Assembly: GCF_002150805.1 (NCBI RefSeq) | Contig: NZ_MTBA01000004.1 | Location: 124,001 to 188,000 of the forward strand | DNA: 64,000 bases | Direction of reading: 5' to 3' | Source of the DNA: Oceanospirillum sanctuarii | GTDB lineage: Bacteria > Pseudomonadota > Gammaproteobacteria > Pseudomonadales > Halomonadaceae | Shown here: positions 36,532 through 46,934 of the stretch, one piece after another | Numbering within the stretch: the stretch's first letter is position 1 | How the letters are laid out: the number at the start of each line of letters is the position of its first letter | The notes under the pieces: model-generated | The model's input: the letters and a program-made list of their open reading frames with translations, nothing else | Told to the model about the DNA's origin: nothing | The model's database searches: none | Translations under genes and position numbers: made by a program

Positions 36532-37950
36532 ATGCGCAGAACTAAAATCGTTGCCACCCTGGGTCCCGCTACCGACGAGCCATCAAAACTGGCTCAGGTT
36601 CTGAAATACGTGGACGTGGTACGAGTCAACTTCTCCCATGGCGACCCCGAAGAGCATCGCGCCCGGGTAGAAGCTGTTCGCAAAACAGCAAAAGAGATTG
36701 GCCGCTTCGTGGCCGTATTGGGCGACCTTCAGGGACCGAAAATCCGTGTCGCACGCTTCAAAGATGGCCCGATCAAACTGGCCGTAGGTGATAAATTCAC
36801 TCTGAACATGGAACTTGAGCGTGATGCCGGCAACCAGCAACAGGTTGGTGTGGACTACCCTCAGCTGGCAGATGACGTCACCTCCGGTGATATTCTTCTG
36901 CTGGACGATGGCCGCATCCAGCTTCAGGTAGATGAGGTTGCCAAACCGGAAGTACGCTGCACCGTAACCGTTGGCGGCAAACTGTCCAACAACAAGGGCA
37001 TCAACAAACAGGGCGGCGGTCTTTCAGCGGCAGCACTGACCGAAAAAGACAAAAAAGATATCAAAACCGCAATCGCGTTAGACATGGATTATCTGGCGGT
37101 TTCTTTCCCGCGTACCGGTGACGATATGCGTGAAGCCCGTGCACTTCTGGGTGATGCCGGCAAAGATATCGGCCTGATCGCCAAGGTGGAACGCGCCGAA
37201 TCCGTGGCTAACGATGAGGTGATGAACGACCTGATCCTGGCTTCCGAAGGTGTCATGGTTGCCCGTGGCGATCTGGGCGTTGAGATTGGCGATGCTCAGC
37301 TGATCGGCGTTCAGAAGCGCCTGATTCAGCGCGCACGCAGCCTGAACAAGGTTGTGATTACAGCGACTCAGATGATGGAGTCTATGATCACAAGCCCGCT
37401 GCCAACCCGTGCCGAGGTGTTTGACGTAGCCAACGCGGTTCTGGACGGCACCGACGCGGTTATGCTGTCCGCTGAAACCGCCGTTGGTGAATATCCTCTG
37501 GAAACCGTTCAGGCAATGGATCGTCTGTGCCGCGGTGCAGAGCTGGAACGCGTGGCTCAGCAGTCCAACCACCGGATGCATGAAGGTTTCAGCCACGTGA
37601 ATGAAGCGGTTGCCCTCTCTGCCATGTATGCCGCCAACCACCTGAAAGGTGTTAAAGCCATCATCTGCATGACCCGCACCGGACTGACGCCACTACTGAT
37701 GTCGCGCATCCGCTCCGGCATGCCGATTTTTGCCTTTACCGCTCAGGAGAAAACCCAGAACCGCGTTGCCCTCTATCGCGGCGTAACCACGGTTCCTTTC
37801 AGCCATTCAAGCGCCGAACCTGAATCAGTGAAGAAGGCAATTGATGAACTGAAACGCCGCAACGTGGTCACCAAAGGCGACAACGTCATCCTTACCCGCG
37901 GCGATCATCACGGCACTCACACCATGACCATCGTGCCGATTGAAGATTAA
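36532..37950 (+). CDS. pyk: Pyruvate kinase
   Basis: About 472 residues. [37 protein letters not shown], the active-site segment IAKVERAE and [12 protein letters not shown] are all present, with a C-terminal domain ending MTIVPIED. Converts phosphoenolpyruvate and ADP to pyruvate and ATP. The frame opens at 36472, but ATG at 36532 matches the family start and has AAGGA upstream. Closest to the PykA type. A strong terminator follows. Confidence 0.95.
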   Translation: MRRTKIVATLGPATDEPSKLAQVLKYVDVVRVNFSHGDPEEHRARVEAVRKTAKEIGRFVAVLGDLQGPKIRVARFKDGPIKLAVGDKFTLNMELERDAGNQQQVGVDYPQLADDVTSGDILLLDDGRIQLQVDEVAKPEVRCTVTVGGKLSNNKGINKQGGGLSAAALTEKDKKDIKTAIALDMDYLAVSFPRTGDDMREARALLGDAGKDIGLIAKVERAESVANDEVMNDLILASEGVMVARGDLGVEIGDAQLIGVQKRLIQRARSLNKVVITATQMMESMITSPLPTRAEVFDVANAVLDGTDAVMLSAETAVGEYPLETVQAMDRLCRGAELERVAQQSNHRMHEGFSHVNEAVALSAMYAANHLKGVKAIICMTRTGLTPLLMSRIRSGMPIFAFTAQEKTQNRVALYRGVTTVPFSHSSAEPESVKKAIDELKRRNVVTKGDNVILTRGDHHGTHTMTIVPIED

Positions 37951-38000
37951 AATCAGCAGATATGAAAATTCTTAAATAAATTTTCACCCCCTGCTAACAA

Positions 38001-38030
38001 AAAAAGCGCTGAATCATCAGCGCTTTTTTT
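38001..38030 (+). terminator. Intrinsic terminator after pyk
   Basis: AAAAAGCGCTGA-ATCA-TCAGCGCTTTTTTT. Confidence 0.9.
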
Positions 38031-38222
38031 ATGCCCTCATTTTCCTCTCATCCCTCTCTGAAGCCTCTCCAGCCATCCTGCTTCAGCCCGCTTAGGGCCT
38101 GCATTTCTTAGATATTGCCGTCCCCTTCATAAAAATGAAATAGAACACTAAACAAACCGCCACAAAACATTCGCATCCTAACCAAAGATACAAAAAGCCA
38201 TAATTTCGCTAAAAATTAGCCC

Positions 38223-38262
38223 TTGAGAAAAAAAATCACGCACGTTATCGTATAAATATACT
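38223..38262 (+). promoter_or_regulatory. ectA promoter with palindromic operator candidate
   Basis: TTGAGA (38223-38228), 17-base spacer, TATCGT (38246-38251). A palindrome GTATA-AA-TATAC at 38250-38261 overlaps the -10 and start region; two half-sites with a 2-base spacer is the layout reported for EctR sites in methanotrophs. The rest of 38031-38222 shows nothing. Confidence 0.5.
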
Positions 38263-38282
38263 TTGAACCCTAAACAAATATT

Positions 38283-38789
38283 ATGACTAGCGACATTAGT
38301 GACTCGATTAGATTTACCCAACCCGAACTAAAGGACGGTCTTGCCGTTACAGACCTGATCCAGAACTCACCTCCTCTCGATCTGAACTCAAGCTACTGCT
38401 ACATGCTGTGCTGCTCACTCTGGGCAGAAACATCGGTATGCGCTTGGGACAGCGATAAGCTGATCGGCTTTGTATCAGCCTTTATCCGCCCGGATCAGCC
38501 TGAAGCACTTTTCATCTGGCAGGTAGCCGTTGATGAAAGCGCCCGAGGCAAACAGCTGGCCAAGCGCATGATCTTTGAGATCCTCAAACGCCCGGCAAGC
38601 CAGCCTGCGAAAGTTCTGCACACCACTATTTCACCGGATAACACCGCTTCATGGCGGATGTTCGCTGGCCTGACCCGCGCTCTGGAATGCGAATCCCGTA
38701 CTTTCGATTTCCTGGACAAAGAGCTGCATTTCCACGGCCTGCATGAATCCGAAGAGCTGCTTGAGATTGGACCTTTCCGGCACCCGTAA
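38283..38789 (+). CDS. ectA: L-2,4-diaminobutyrate acetyltransferase
   Basis: A 168-residue GNAT enzyme acetylating diaminobutyrate, the second committed step of ectoine synthesis. Acetyl-CoA loop QVAVDESARGKQLAKRM near residues 80-96, IQNSPPLDLNSSYCYMLCC-type opening and the C-terminal TTISPDNTASWRMF are typical of EctA. No clear ribosome site precedes the ATG. It leads ectABC; 109 bases with two small hairpins (38803-38815 and 38828-38849) separate it from ectB. Confidence 0.94.
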   Translation: MTSDISDSIRFTQPELKDGLAVTDLIQNSPPLDLNSSYCYMLCCSLWAETSVCAWDSDKLIGFVSAFIRPDQPEALFIWQVAVDESARGKQLAKRMIFEILKRPASQPAKVLHTTISPDNTASWRMFAGLTRALECESRTFDFLDKELHFHGLHESEELLEIGPFRHP

Positions 38790-38898
38790 GCCCGGAAGTG
38801 TCAGGGCATGATGCCCGTCCTTTTGAAGCCTGATCACTCCCGATCAGGCGCGCAGCTGCAACACCCAATATCAAAAAATTTTAAAACTGGAGCACACG

Positions 38899-40167
38899 AT
38901 GATTTTTAAAGAGTATGAGTCTGAAGTTCAGAGTTATTCACGTTCTTTCCCGGTAGTATTTACCAAGGCGAAAGGCAGCAAACTGTTTGACGAGAACGGC
39001 AACGAGTACCTTGATTTTCTGGCCGGTGCCGGCTCCCTGAACTACGGCCATAACAACCCGATTCTGAAAGATAGCCTGATTGAGTACATCCAGAACGACG
39101 GTGTAGCTCATGGCCTGGATATGCACACTGAAGCTAAAGCAGGCTTTCTGGAAGCGTTCCGCGACATCATTCTGAAGCCGCGCAACCTGGATCACAAAGT
39201 GATGTTCACAGGCCCTACCGGTGCTAACTGCGTTGAAGCCGCACTGAAGCTGGCACGCAAAGTAACCGGCCGTCACAACGTTGTTTCTTTCACTAACGGT
39301 TTCCACGGTTGTACTCTGGGGGCTCTGGCGGCAACCGGCAACAGCCACCACCGTGGCGGCGCAGGCCAGCCTCTGAGCGGCGTAACCCGCCTGCCTTACG
39401 ATGGCTACCTGGGTGATAACTTCAACACGCTGGGACTGTTCAAAAAGATGCTGAAGGACAACTCCAGTGGTCTGGATATGCCTGCTGCAGTAATTGTTGA
39501 AATCGTTCAGGGTGAAGGCGGTCTGAACACCGCTTCTGCAGAGTGGCTGAAAGAGCTGTCTGCCATCTGTAAAGAACACGGCATTCTGTTTATCGCTGAT
39601 GACATTCAGGCGGGCTGTGGCCGTACAGGCACCTTCTTCAGTTTCGATCAGTTTGATATCAAGCCCGATATCATCACCCTGTCTAAATCCCTGAGTGCCT
39701 TTGGCCTGCCATTTGCGGTAACGCTGTTTGACCGCAAGCTGGACATCTGGAAGCCAGGCGAGCATAACGGTACGTTCCGTGGTAACAACCACGCCTTCAT
39801 TACCGCTAAGAAAGCACTGGAAACCTATTGGGCAGATGATAAATTCGCCAGCCACATTCATGCCCGCAGCGAACAGCTGAAGCTGGCTCTGAACAAGATC
39901 TGCGATAGCTATCCGGATCTGTACCGCAAAGGTCGTGGCCTGATGCAGGGCATCTGCTGCCCATCCGGTGACATTGCCGACGACATCACCTCTCTGTGCT
40001 TTGAACAGAAGCTGATCATTGAGACCAGTGGTCCTGAAGGCGAAGTTGTGAAGTGCTTCCCTCCTCTGACAGTTACAGAAGAAGAGATGGCGCAAGGCCT
40101 GAAAGTACTGGAACAGGCATTTGATCAGTACTACAGCGCTCAGTTGGAACTGAAAAAAGCCAGCTAA
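38899..40167 (+). CDS. ectB: Diaminobutyrate--2-oxoglutarate transaminase
   Basis: A 422-residue class III PLP aminotransferase making diaminobutyrate from aspartate semialdehyde, the entry to ectoine. [44 protein letters not shown] with the PLP-interacting Asp, and Lys263 in [10 protein letters not shown] as the Schiff-base lysine. Ribosome site GGAG seven bases before the ATG. A terminator-like hairpin stands between it and ectC. Confidence 0.96.
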   Translation: MIFKEYESEVQSYSRSFPVVFTKAKGSKLFDENGNEYLDFLAGAGSLNYGHNNPILKDSLIEYIQNDGVAHGLDMHTEAKAGFLEAFRDIILKPRNLDHKVMFTGPTGANCVEAALKLARKVTGRHNVVSFTNGFHGCTLGALAATGNSHHRGGAGQPLSGVTRLPYDGYLGDNFNTLGLFKKMLKDNSSGLDMPAAVIVEIVQGEGGLNTASAEWLKELSAICKEHGILFIADDIQAGCGRTGTFFSFDQFDIKPDIITLSKSLSAFGLPFAVTLFDRKLDIWKPGEHNGTFRGNNHAFITAKKALETYWADDKFASHIHARSEQLKLALNKICDSYPDLYRKGRGLMQGICCPSGDIADDITSLCFEQKLIIETSGPEGEVVKCFPPLTVTEEEMAQGLKVLEQAFDQYYSAQLELKKAS

Positions 40168-40211
40168 TCACCGCACAGCAAGAGCCCCGCAGGCGACATC
40201 TGCGCGGATAC

Positions 40212-40240
40212 ACAGAGCCGCTATCTGCGGCTCTGTTTTA
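40212..40240 (+). terminator. Intrinsic terminator-like hairpin between ectB and ectC
   Basis: ACAGAGCCGC-TATCT-GCGGCTCTGT then TTTA: a 10-bp stem with a short U-tract, 72 bases before ectC. Confidence 0.7.
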
Positions 40241-40311
40241 TAGTTCTTCTTATACAGCACCGTTAAACACCACGGTATCAAAGTCGTTATTGATTATTTG
40301 AGGTTAACCAC

Positions 40312-40716
40312 ATGATTGTTCGCCAACTTCAGGAAGTTGAAAAAACCGATCGCTGCGTAAAATCCGATAACTGGAAAAGCGTTCGTATGTCGCTGAAAAA
40401 CGACAACATGGGATTCTCGTTCCACATCACCACTATCTACGCCGGTACTGAGACCCCAATCCACTACCAGAACCACCTGGAAACGGTTTACTGCATCAGC
40501 GGTTACGGTGAAGTAGAAACCGTAGAAGATGGCAAGATCTACCCGATCAGCCCGGGCACCATCTATATTCTGGACAAGCACGACAAGCACCTGCTGCGCG
40601 CCCACGAAGGTGAAGATATCGTTTTTGCCTGTGCCTTCAATCCGCCACTGAACGGTAAAGAAGTGCATGACGAAAACGGTGTATACCCTCTGGAAGCGGA
40701 AGAAGTTGCGGAGTAA
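40312..40716 (+). CDS. ectC: L-ectoine synthase
   Basis: A 134-residue cupin that closes N-acetyl-diaminobutyrate to ectoine. Opening [35 protein letters not shown] with the metal-binding region, and the cupin end [13 protein letters not shown]. Terminal step of the osmoprotectant pathway; no ectD hydroxylase or dedicated aspartokinase follows. TTGAGG lies upstream of the ATG. Because a terminator precedes it, expression may depend on read-through or a local promoter. Confidence 0.96.
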   Translation: MIVRQLQEVEKTDRCVKSDNWKSVRMSLKNDNMGFSFHITTIYAGTETPIHYQNHLETVYCISGYGEVETVEDGKIYPISPGTIYILDKHDKHLLRAHEGEDIVFACAFNPPLNGKEVHDENGVYPLEAEEVAE

Positions 40717-40751
40717 TACACCGAAACTTATGGCTTACGCCGGTAGCGCTC

Positions 40752-40784
40752 AAAAAAATAGCCAGCAATGCTGGCTATTTTTTT
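40752..40784. terminator. Bidirectional terminator after ectC
   Basis: AAAAATAGCCAGC-AAT-GCTGGCTATTTTTTT between convergent ectC and rarD. Confidence 0.9.
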
Positions 40785-40796
40785 ACCGGTCGAAAA

Positions 40797-41693
40797 CTAG
40801 GCCGCCGGAATATCCGGATAACGCTTCATCCGCCAAACCTTCTGCACACCTTCCACCACCAGCAAGCCAACTGCTGTCCATATCGCGATATAGGTCAGGC
40901 GCTCGTGCTCGGCGATACTCTCGCCCAACAGTAAAGACACAAAGACCAGCAGCACAGGCTCCAGATAGCTCAACAGACCAAACAGGCTAAAGGTCAGCAG
41001 CTTGGCCGACAGCAGATAGAAAATCAGCGCCAGCGCACTGATCAGCCCCAGCCCGATTACCAGCCACCAGAGCGAATCATTCTGAGAGAAAGCACCGGAT
41101 TCACCCGTTCCCAGCGCAAACCAGCCCGCCATCGGCAGCAGCAAAAACATATCGCACCAGATACCGCCCAAATGATCATTACCCTGCCAGCGACGCAACA
41201 TAAAGTAGAGCGGATAACCGATCGCCACCACAAATGTTTCCCAGGATACCGCTCCGGTCTGCCAGACCTGATTCGCCACACCCACCAAAGCCGCTATCAC
41301 CGCCAGTAGCTGCCAGCGGGACAGCTGCTCACCGTAAACAAAGCGCCCCAGAATCACCATCACCAAAGGCATCATAAAGTAACCCAGCGATACCGGCAGA
41401 CCACTGCCATTCACCGGAGCCCACATAAAGAGCCACAGCTGAACGCCCACCAGAGATGCCGACAAAGGCAGCCCCAACCAAAGGAAAGGCCTTTTTTTCA
41501 GCTCCTGAAACAGGGAAACCACCAGACGCCACTCACCGCTCAGCCACAGATACAGACTGACACCCGGCAGAGTAAACAGCATACGCCAGCCGAAAATCTG
41601 CTCGCCATCCAGGGGTGCAAGCCAAGCCGGATAGTAATACAGCAGGGCAAACATAAAGGATGACGACAACAGCAAAACCACTCCATTCGTCAC
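40797..41693 (-). CDS. rarD: EamA family transporter RarD
   Basis: A 298-residue inner-membrane protein with about ten hydrophobic segments of the DMT superfamily. The N-terminal half carries the RarD-like FGWRMLFTLP and VNGSGLPVSLGYFMMPL; the C-terminal half LTFSLFGLLSYLEPVLLVFVS. The substrate is unknown. Start is GTG with GGAG seven bases upstream. It lies on the opposite strand between ectC and the EctR-like gene, so a link to osmolyte export is possible but unproven. Confidence 0.88.
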   Translation of the reverse strand: MTNGVVLLLSSSFMFALLYYYPAWLAPLDGEQIFGWRMLFTLPGVSLYLWLSGEWRLVVSLFQELKKRPFLWLGLPLSASLVGVQLWLFMWAPVNGSGLPVSLGYFMMPLVMVILGRFVYGEQLSRWQLLAVIAALVGVANQVWQTGAVSWETFVVAIGYPLYFMLRRWQGNDHLGGIWCDMFLLLPMAGWFALGTGESGAFSQNDSLWWLVIGLGLISALALIFYLLSAKLLTFSLFGLLSYLEPVLLVFVSLLLGESIAEHERLTYIAIWTAVGLLVVEGVQKVWRMKRYPDIPAA

Positions 41694-42064
41694 GGCTTTA
41701 CTCCTTTTACAAAAACAGTAGATATGATGGATACCAGAAGAACATTAGCAACGGCAGAATTATGAAGCGGCGATGTTACCAGTTTTCCGCCAAAGAGGAA
41801 GGTTGCGGTAAAATATCGTTTATTTTTCAAAAGGTTAATTATAAGCTGCAGCGAAAATCCGAAGCTAAAAATTCAGCACAACACCGACAGGTCGATTCGG
41901 CTGACACAATTCCGTCTGAACAGGCTTTATTTACCATTTATTTCCGGTAATCTGAGCAGTTTAGGCTAGCTAAAGGCGGCAAACCCGCTATCATTGCCTA
42001 TTGTCGAAACCTTTCGTTCAAGATCCAAATTACAGACCCACATTCAGGTAAATTAAGAAGACTC
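41694..42064. other. Divergent non-coding region rarD / ectR-like gene
   Basis: About 370 AT-rich bases with no credible gene or strong hairpin; promoters for both genes are expected here but none is clear enough to place. Confidence 0.5.
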
Positions 42065-42556
42065 ATGCAATCGTACGAAGAAGTTCTTGTTGCTATCCGC
42101 CAGATTATTCGCGGTATCGATCTACACTCCAGAAAGCTGAATAAAAGCACTGGCTTAACCGGTCCTCAGCTGGTGATTCTGCAGGAACTTGAGAAGGGTG
42201 GTGAAAACTACACGATCCGTGAGCTGTCGCAGATGGTAAACCTGAGTCAGGCAACGGTAACCACCATTCTGGATCGCCTTGAAGTCAAAGGTCTTGTGGT
42301 TCGCCAGCGCAGCACTATCGACAAACGTAAAGTGCATGTTCTGCTGACCGAAAAAGGTAACGAGCTGCTGAGCGAATCCCCAACCGCTCTGCAGGAAGAA
42401 TTTATCAGCAAATTCCAGAGTCTTGAGAGCTGGGAACAGAACCTTCTGCTCTCCTCTGTTCAGCGCATCGCCCAAATGATGAACGCCGAGAAACTGGATG
42501 CCGCGCCTTACCTTGAAGTAAACAGCTTCACTCCTGAAAAGAAGCAGGACGCCTGA
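42065..42556 (+). CDS. ectR: MarR-family regulator, EctR-like
   Basis: A 163-residue MarR protein. AIRQIIRGIDLHSRKLNKSTGLTGPQLVILQ is split between dimer helix and HTH, followed by NLSQATVTTILDRLEVKGLV and the wing RQRSTIDKRKVHV. The C-terminal extension AQMMNAEKLDAAPYLEV resembles EctR/CosR-type regulators that repress ectoine operons. It lies 1.3 kb from ectC, so the assignment is by sequence and proximity. No strong ribosome site. Confidence 0.8.
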   Translation: MQSYEEVLVAIRQIIRGIDLHSRKLNKSTGLTGPQLVILQELEKGGENYTIRELSQMVNLSQATVTTILDRLEVKGLVVRQRSTIDKRKVHVLLTEKGNELLSESPTALQEEFISKFQSLESWEQNLLLSSVQRIAQMMNAEKLDAAPYLEVNSFTPEKKQDA

Positions 42557-42678
42557 CCATAAAGCCTGCTGCAGGCTGAATGCCTTCTGCTGATGATCCG
42601 AAGCTGCCTACACAAAAGCAGCTTCGATAATCCTGATCCTTAGCTATCCGACTCCGACCGCTCAATAAGGCCATCTCT

Positions 42679-43830
42679 ATGGAACAACTCTGCGTGCCTC
42701 AGGGCCAGTTTCAGCTCAGCCGTTATCCTCACCGGGAAAAAGATACTCTTCGCGCCTGGGATGCTGCTGACGAATACATTCTTAACCATCTGGCCGATGA
42801 GCAGATTCCGCTGAGCGGCAATATTCTGATTTTGAATGACAGCTTTGGTGCATTAAGCACTGCACTGGCAGCGCACAATCCGGCCATGATGAGCGATTCC
42901 TTTCTGGCAGAACAGGGTCTGAAACAGAACCTGCTACAGAACGGTCTGGAAGAGACTCGGGGTCGCTTTCTGAACAGCCTTGAAACACCGGACAAACCGC
43001 TGGATCTGGTACTACTGAAAATTCCGAAAAGCCACTCCATGCTGGAAGAACAGCTGCACCGTATCCGTCCCTTTGTGCATACAGGCACTAAGATTATCGC
43101 AGGGGCGATGACCAAGCTGGTGCACACCAACACCCTGAAGCTGTTTGAACGCATCATAGGTCCGACCAAGACATCACTGGCGGTTAAAAAAGCTCGCCTG
43201 ATCTTTTCTGACGTCGCTGACCTTAAACTGCCGGATAACCCTTACCCACTGACACTGGATCTGAAGGGCGAACAGTTTACCCATAATCACTACACCCTCA
43301 GCAACCATGCCAATGTCTTCTCCCGCGAGAGCATGGATATCGGCTCCCGCTTTTTCCTGCAGATTCTGCAGCAGGAAAAGGTCGGATCCGATGAAGACCT
43401 GTCTATTGTCGATCTGGGCTGTGGTAACGGTGTGGTGGGCGTTATTGCTACTGAGCGCTTCCCTAATGCACAGCTGCATTTTGTTGATGAATCCTATATG
43501 GCAGTGGACTCCGCGCGTATCAACTTCCAACGCGCCTTCCCCGAGCGGGAAGCCCGCTTTACCGCCACCGATTGCCTTGCAGGACTTGAAGCCAATAGCG
43601 CAGACCTGATCCTGAACAACCCGCCCTTCCACCAGCAGAATGTGGTCGGTGACTTTATCGCCCTGCAGATGTTCAAAGAATCGAGAAAAGTACTCAAGAA
43701 AGGTGGTGCGCTTTGGGTCGTCGGCAACCGGCACTTAGGCTACCACGCAGCCCTGAAGCGTCTGTTCGGTAACTGCACACTGGTCGCCAGCAATAAGAAG
43801 TTTGTGGTACTGAAAGCGGTGAAACGCTGA
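42679..43830 (+). CDS. rlmG: 23S rRNA (guanine(1835)-N2)-methyltransferase RlmG
   Basis: A 383-residue RsmC/RlmG-family enzyme with a duplicated fold: a degenerate N-terminal half and a C-terminal SAM domain with VDLGCGNGVVGV, LHFVDESYMAVDSAR and the catalytic NPPFHQQN. ALKRLFGNCTLVASNKKFVVLKA at the end is typical of RlmG. It modifies G1835-equivalent of 23S rRNA. RsmC is the close alternative; the FHxxNVVGDFIA segment and length favour RlmG. Confidence 0.9.
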   Translation: MEQLCVPQGQFQLSRYPHREKDTLRAWDAADEYILNHLADEQIPLSGNILILNDSFGALSTALAAHNPAMMSDSFLAEQGLKQNLLQNGLEETRGRFLNSLETPDKPLDLVLLKIPKSHSMLEEQLHRIRPFVHTGTKIIAGAMTKLVHTNTLKLFERIIGPTKTSLAVKKARLIFSDVADLKLPDNPYPLTLDLKGEQFTHNHYTLSNHANVFSRESMDIGSRFFLQILQQEKVGSDEDLSIVDLGCGNGVVGVIATERFPNAQLHFVDESYMAVDSARINFQRAFPEREARFTATDCLAGLEANSADLILNNPPFHQQNVVGDFIALQMFKESRKVLKKGGALWVVGNRHLGYHAALKRLFGNCTLVASNKKFVVLKAVKR

Positions 43831-43836
43831 TTTCGC

Positions 43837-43916
43837 AGAGGGGCAGATTCTCTTTAAGAAAATAGAATTCTTTCCATGTATGCTCTAGGACAACAAATTA
43901 GATCCCTGCCCCCTCT
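43837..43916. repeat. 80-bp element with inverted ends (MITE-like)
   Basis: AGAGGGGCAG (43837-43846) is matched in reverse by CTGCCCCCTCT (43906-43916) with one extra base, enclosing an AT-rich core with AGAATTCT. It lies between rlmG and the accessory-looking DUF2971 gene. Confidence 0.45.
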
Positions 43917-43925
43917 ATAGCCGCC

Positions 43926-44744
43926 CTACTTCTTGGCGCTATATTTTGATGGCTTTGCTTTTAACTGCCACGAATGGACATCGGGCTCACAATGCCAGAG
44001 CTTTAAATCTCGCTGCCCCCAAGATAAAAGTACTCTTTCTAGCTCATCATCCGTAAGTAACTTTTTCTTACTTACATTCTTATAAATATGACGTCCCAAA
44101 TAAATTTCTTTTATGGAATCTATTGGTATGTCTAAGCAATAAAGCGGCCGACCTGAAACCTTTATCTTATTCCACTCACCACTTCGTCCCTCGTCAAAGT
44201 GGTAGCTCAGCGGTAATCCCGATATATCTTTGACAACTCTAACCTCTTCTTCATAGCCCCATTCACTGGATTTATATAGAAATGCCCGTTTAACGAGATT
44301 GAATGTGTCAGAGTTAAATTCAATACCATTACCGATACTCATCAATTCAGCAGCACTTGGCGCAGGCAGATTGTTATGCGGCTTGGTTGCAGAGTAAATA
44401 ACCTCTCCATATTGACTAGGAATCACGCAGTTTTCTTTATCTGAAAAGCCAGCAATATCAGTATCTACACCAAGCACAACCCCTTGATGCTCATCTCCAT
44501 AGTGCGACCACATAAGAGAGTTCAAGGGCCTTCTAGTCAAGGACAAAACCCCATAGTTTCTTGAAAACCGGTTTTTACATGCCCCTGTAGCAATGCCAGC
44601 AGAGAGCAACCCACAGCCTTCTTCAAATCCAAAAGATGTGCATTCAAAAGGATCATTTAGATCCTCCAAGCATGAAAACCCTAGTGACGAATTTTCAATA
44701 ACCATTCGTGCAGCTTGGAATGACATGTATTTATATAAAATCAC
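43926..44744 (-). CDS. DUF2971 domain-containing protein
   Basis: 272 residues. LYKYMSFQAARMVIENSSL, LNDPFECTSF and LTRRPLNSLMWSHYGDEHQGVVLGVD are the DUF2971 signatures; function unknown, family common in variable regions. Start is GTG at 44744, with GAGGA six bases upstream, 9 bases after the DUF3124 stop, so the two are probably co-transcribed. Codon use looks AT-richer than the surroundings, suggesting transfer. Confidence 0.85.
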   Translation of the reverse strand: MILYKYMSFQAARMVIENSSLGFSCLEDLNDPFECTSFGFEEGCGLLSAGIATGACKNRFSRNYGVLSLTRRPLNSLMWSHYGDEHQGVVLGVDTDIAGFSDKENCVIPSQYGEVIYSATKPHNNLPAPSAAELMSIGNGIEFNSDTFNLVKRAFLYKSSEWGYEEEVRVVKDISGLPLSYHFDEGRSGEWNKIKVSGRPLYCLDIPIDSIKEIYLGRHIYKNVSKKKLLTDDELERVLLSWGQRDLKLWHCEPDVHSWQLKAKPSKYSAKK

Positions 44745-44753
44745 ATAAAGTCC

Positions 44754-45275
44754 TCACTCACACGGCAGCAGCTTCACGCTGCGGGATGAGAAACTCAGCC
44801 CTTTAGTGCCGCGATAGCCCGCCATAACCGCTTCGATCAGAGGCTCCTGTGCATTTTCATCGGTTGCCCAATGCACGATAAAGTTAGCGCCCGCTCCGCC
44901 GGAAAGATCCTGCTGATCGATCACGAAAGATGCGGTTGCCATAGGTGCCAGGGCAAACCAGCTGTTCATCAGGCTATCGAGTTTTTTACCTGTGGTATCG
45001 AAGTAGTCCACGCGCTTAATGATCAGGCGTTTATCGACGTTCATATTGCGCACGCTCAGGGTCACCGCCAGCGGCACCTGAGAGTTTTCAGACAGGAAGA
45101 TATGAGAATAAGCCGGGACATAAACCGAACAATCACGAGTGGCTTTAACCTCTTCCGGTTGTACCGGATAAAAGTGTGCACCATGACCGGGGCTTTTACG
45201 CAGCAGTTCACTATGAGCCGGTAACGCGGCCATACATGCCATAAGTGCCAGCCCGACCTTTAATACCTTCTTCAT
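44754..45275 (-). CDS. DUF3124 domain-containing exported protein
   Basis: 173 residues. Signal peptide MKKVLKVGLALMACMAALPAHS, then SVYVPAYSHIFLSENSQVPLA, VTLSVRNMNVDKRLIIKRVDYFD and ANFIVHWATDENAQEPLIEAVM: DUF3124, a periplasmic family of unknown role. Strong GGGAG before the ATG. Followed on the same strand by the DUF2971 gene. Confidence 0.85.
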   Translation of the reverse strand: MKKVLKVGLALMACMAALPAHSELLRKSPGHGAHFYPVQPEEVKATRDCSVYVPAYSHIFLSENSQVPLAVTLSVRNMNVDKRLIIKRVDYFDTTGKKLDSLMNSWFALAPMATASFVIDQQDLSGGAGANFIVHWATDENAQEPLIEAVMAGYRGTKGLSFSSRSVKLLPCE

Positions 45276-45399
45276 AAACTGCTCCCTCTGTCCTTTGCTG
45301 ATATACCCGCAGTATACCCAGTTACCCGACTCAGGGACGAGTACAGATATTATTCAGCACACCGGTTATTCCAGCCTGATAAGTCAGATCAGAGATTAA

Positions 45400-45428
45400 G
45401 AGGGGAAAGAGGGAAAGAGGGAAAGAAA
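45400..45428. repeat. GAGGGAAA tandem repeat
   Basis: Three copies of a GAGGGAAA-type unit in the non-coding 45276-45630 region. Confidence 0.6.
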
Positions 45429-45438
45429 TCGCAGGCAT

Positions 45439-45467
45439 AAAAAAACCGGCCCCGTGAAGAGGGCCGG
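45439..45467 (-). terminator. Intrinsic terminator after fadA
   Basis: CCGGCCC and GGGCCGG arms; a seven-base A-run on the plus strand gives the U-tract for leftward transcription. It lies about 165 bases past the fadA stop. Confidence 0.8.
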
Positions 45468-45630
45468 CACTTCTAATCAGTTGTTGTGTTCGTTGGCTCA
45501 GTCTTAAACACAACACAGAAGTTCAAGAGTGTGCAGGTGCCACTAGCTTTTGACTAAAGGGATTAGCAAAAAGTGCTATGTAGGCTGACGTGCAGGCTCA
45601 GTTGCACGCCGGACAATCCGAGCGACTGGA

Positions 45631-46815
<1,185 letters not shown>

Positions 46816-46934
46816 CTAAATTTTTTGTTCTGTTTCCGGCTGAATCAGATTCTGAACTCTGCATTCAGCCGGATATCGCAGTTCGGTTTATCTGGCTGTT
46901 GAACCAGGAGCCCCATAAAGCAGGGCTCACGGTA

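Noticed and set aside
38938-40095. 385-codon open frame opposite ectB
   Set aside because: Antisense shadow of a well supported gene, no ribosome site or recognisable domain.
44871-45224. 117-codon plus-strand frame opposite the DUF3124 gene
   Set aside because: Antisense to a gene with a clear signal peptide and ribosome site.
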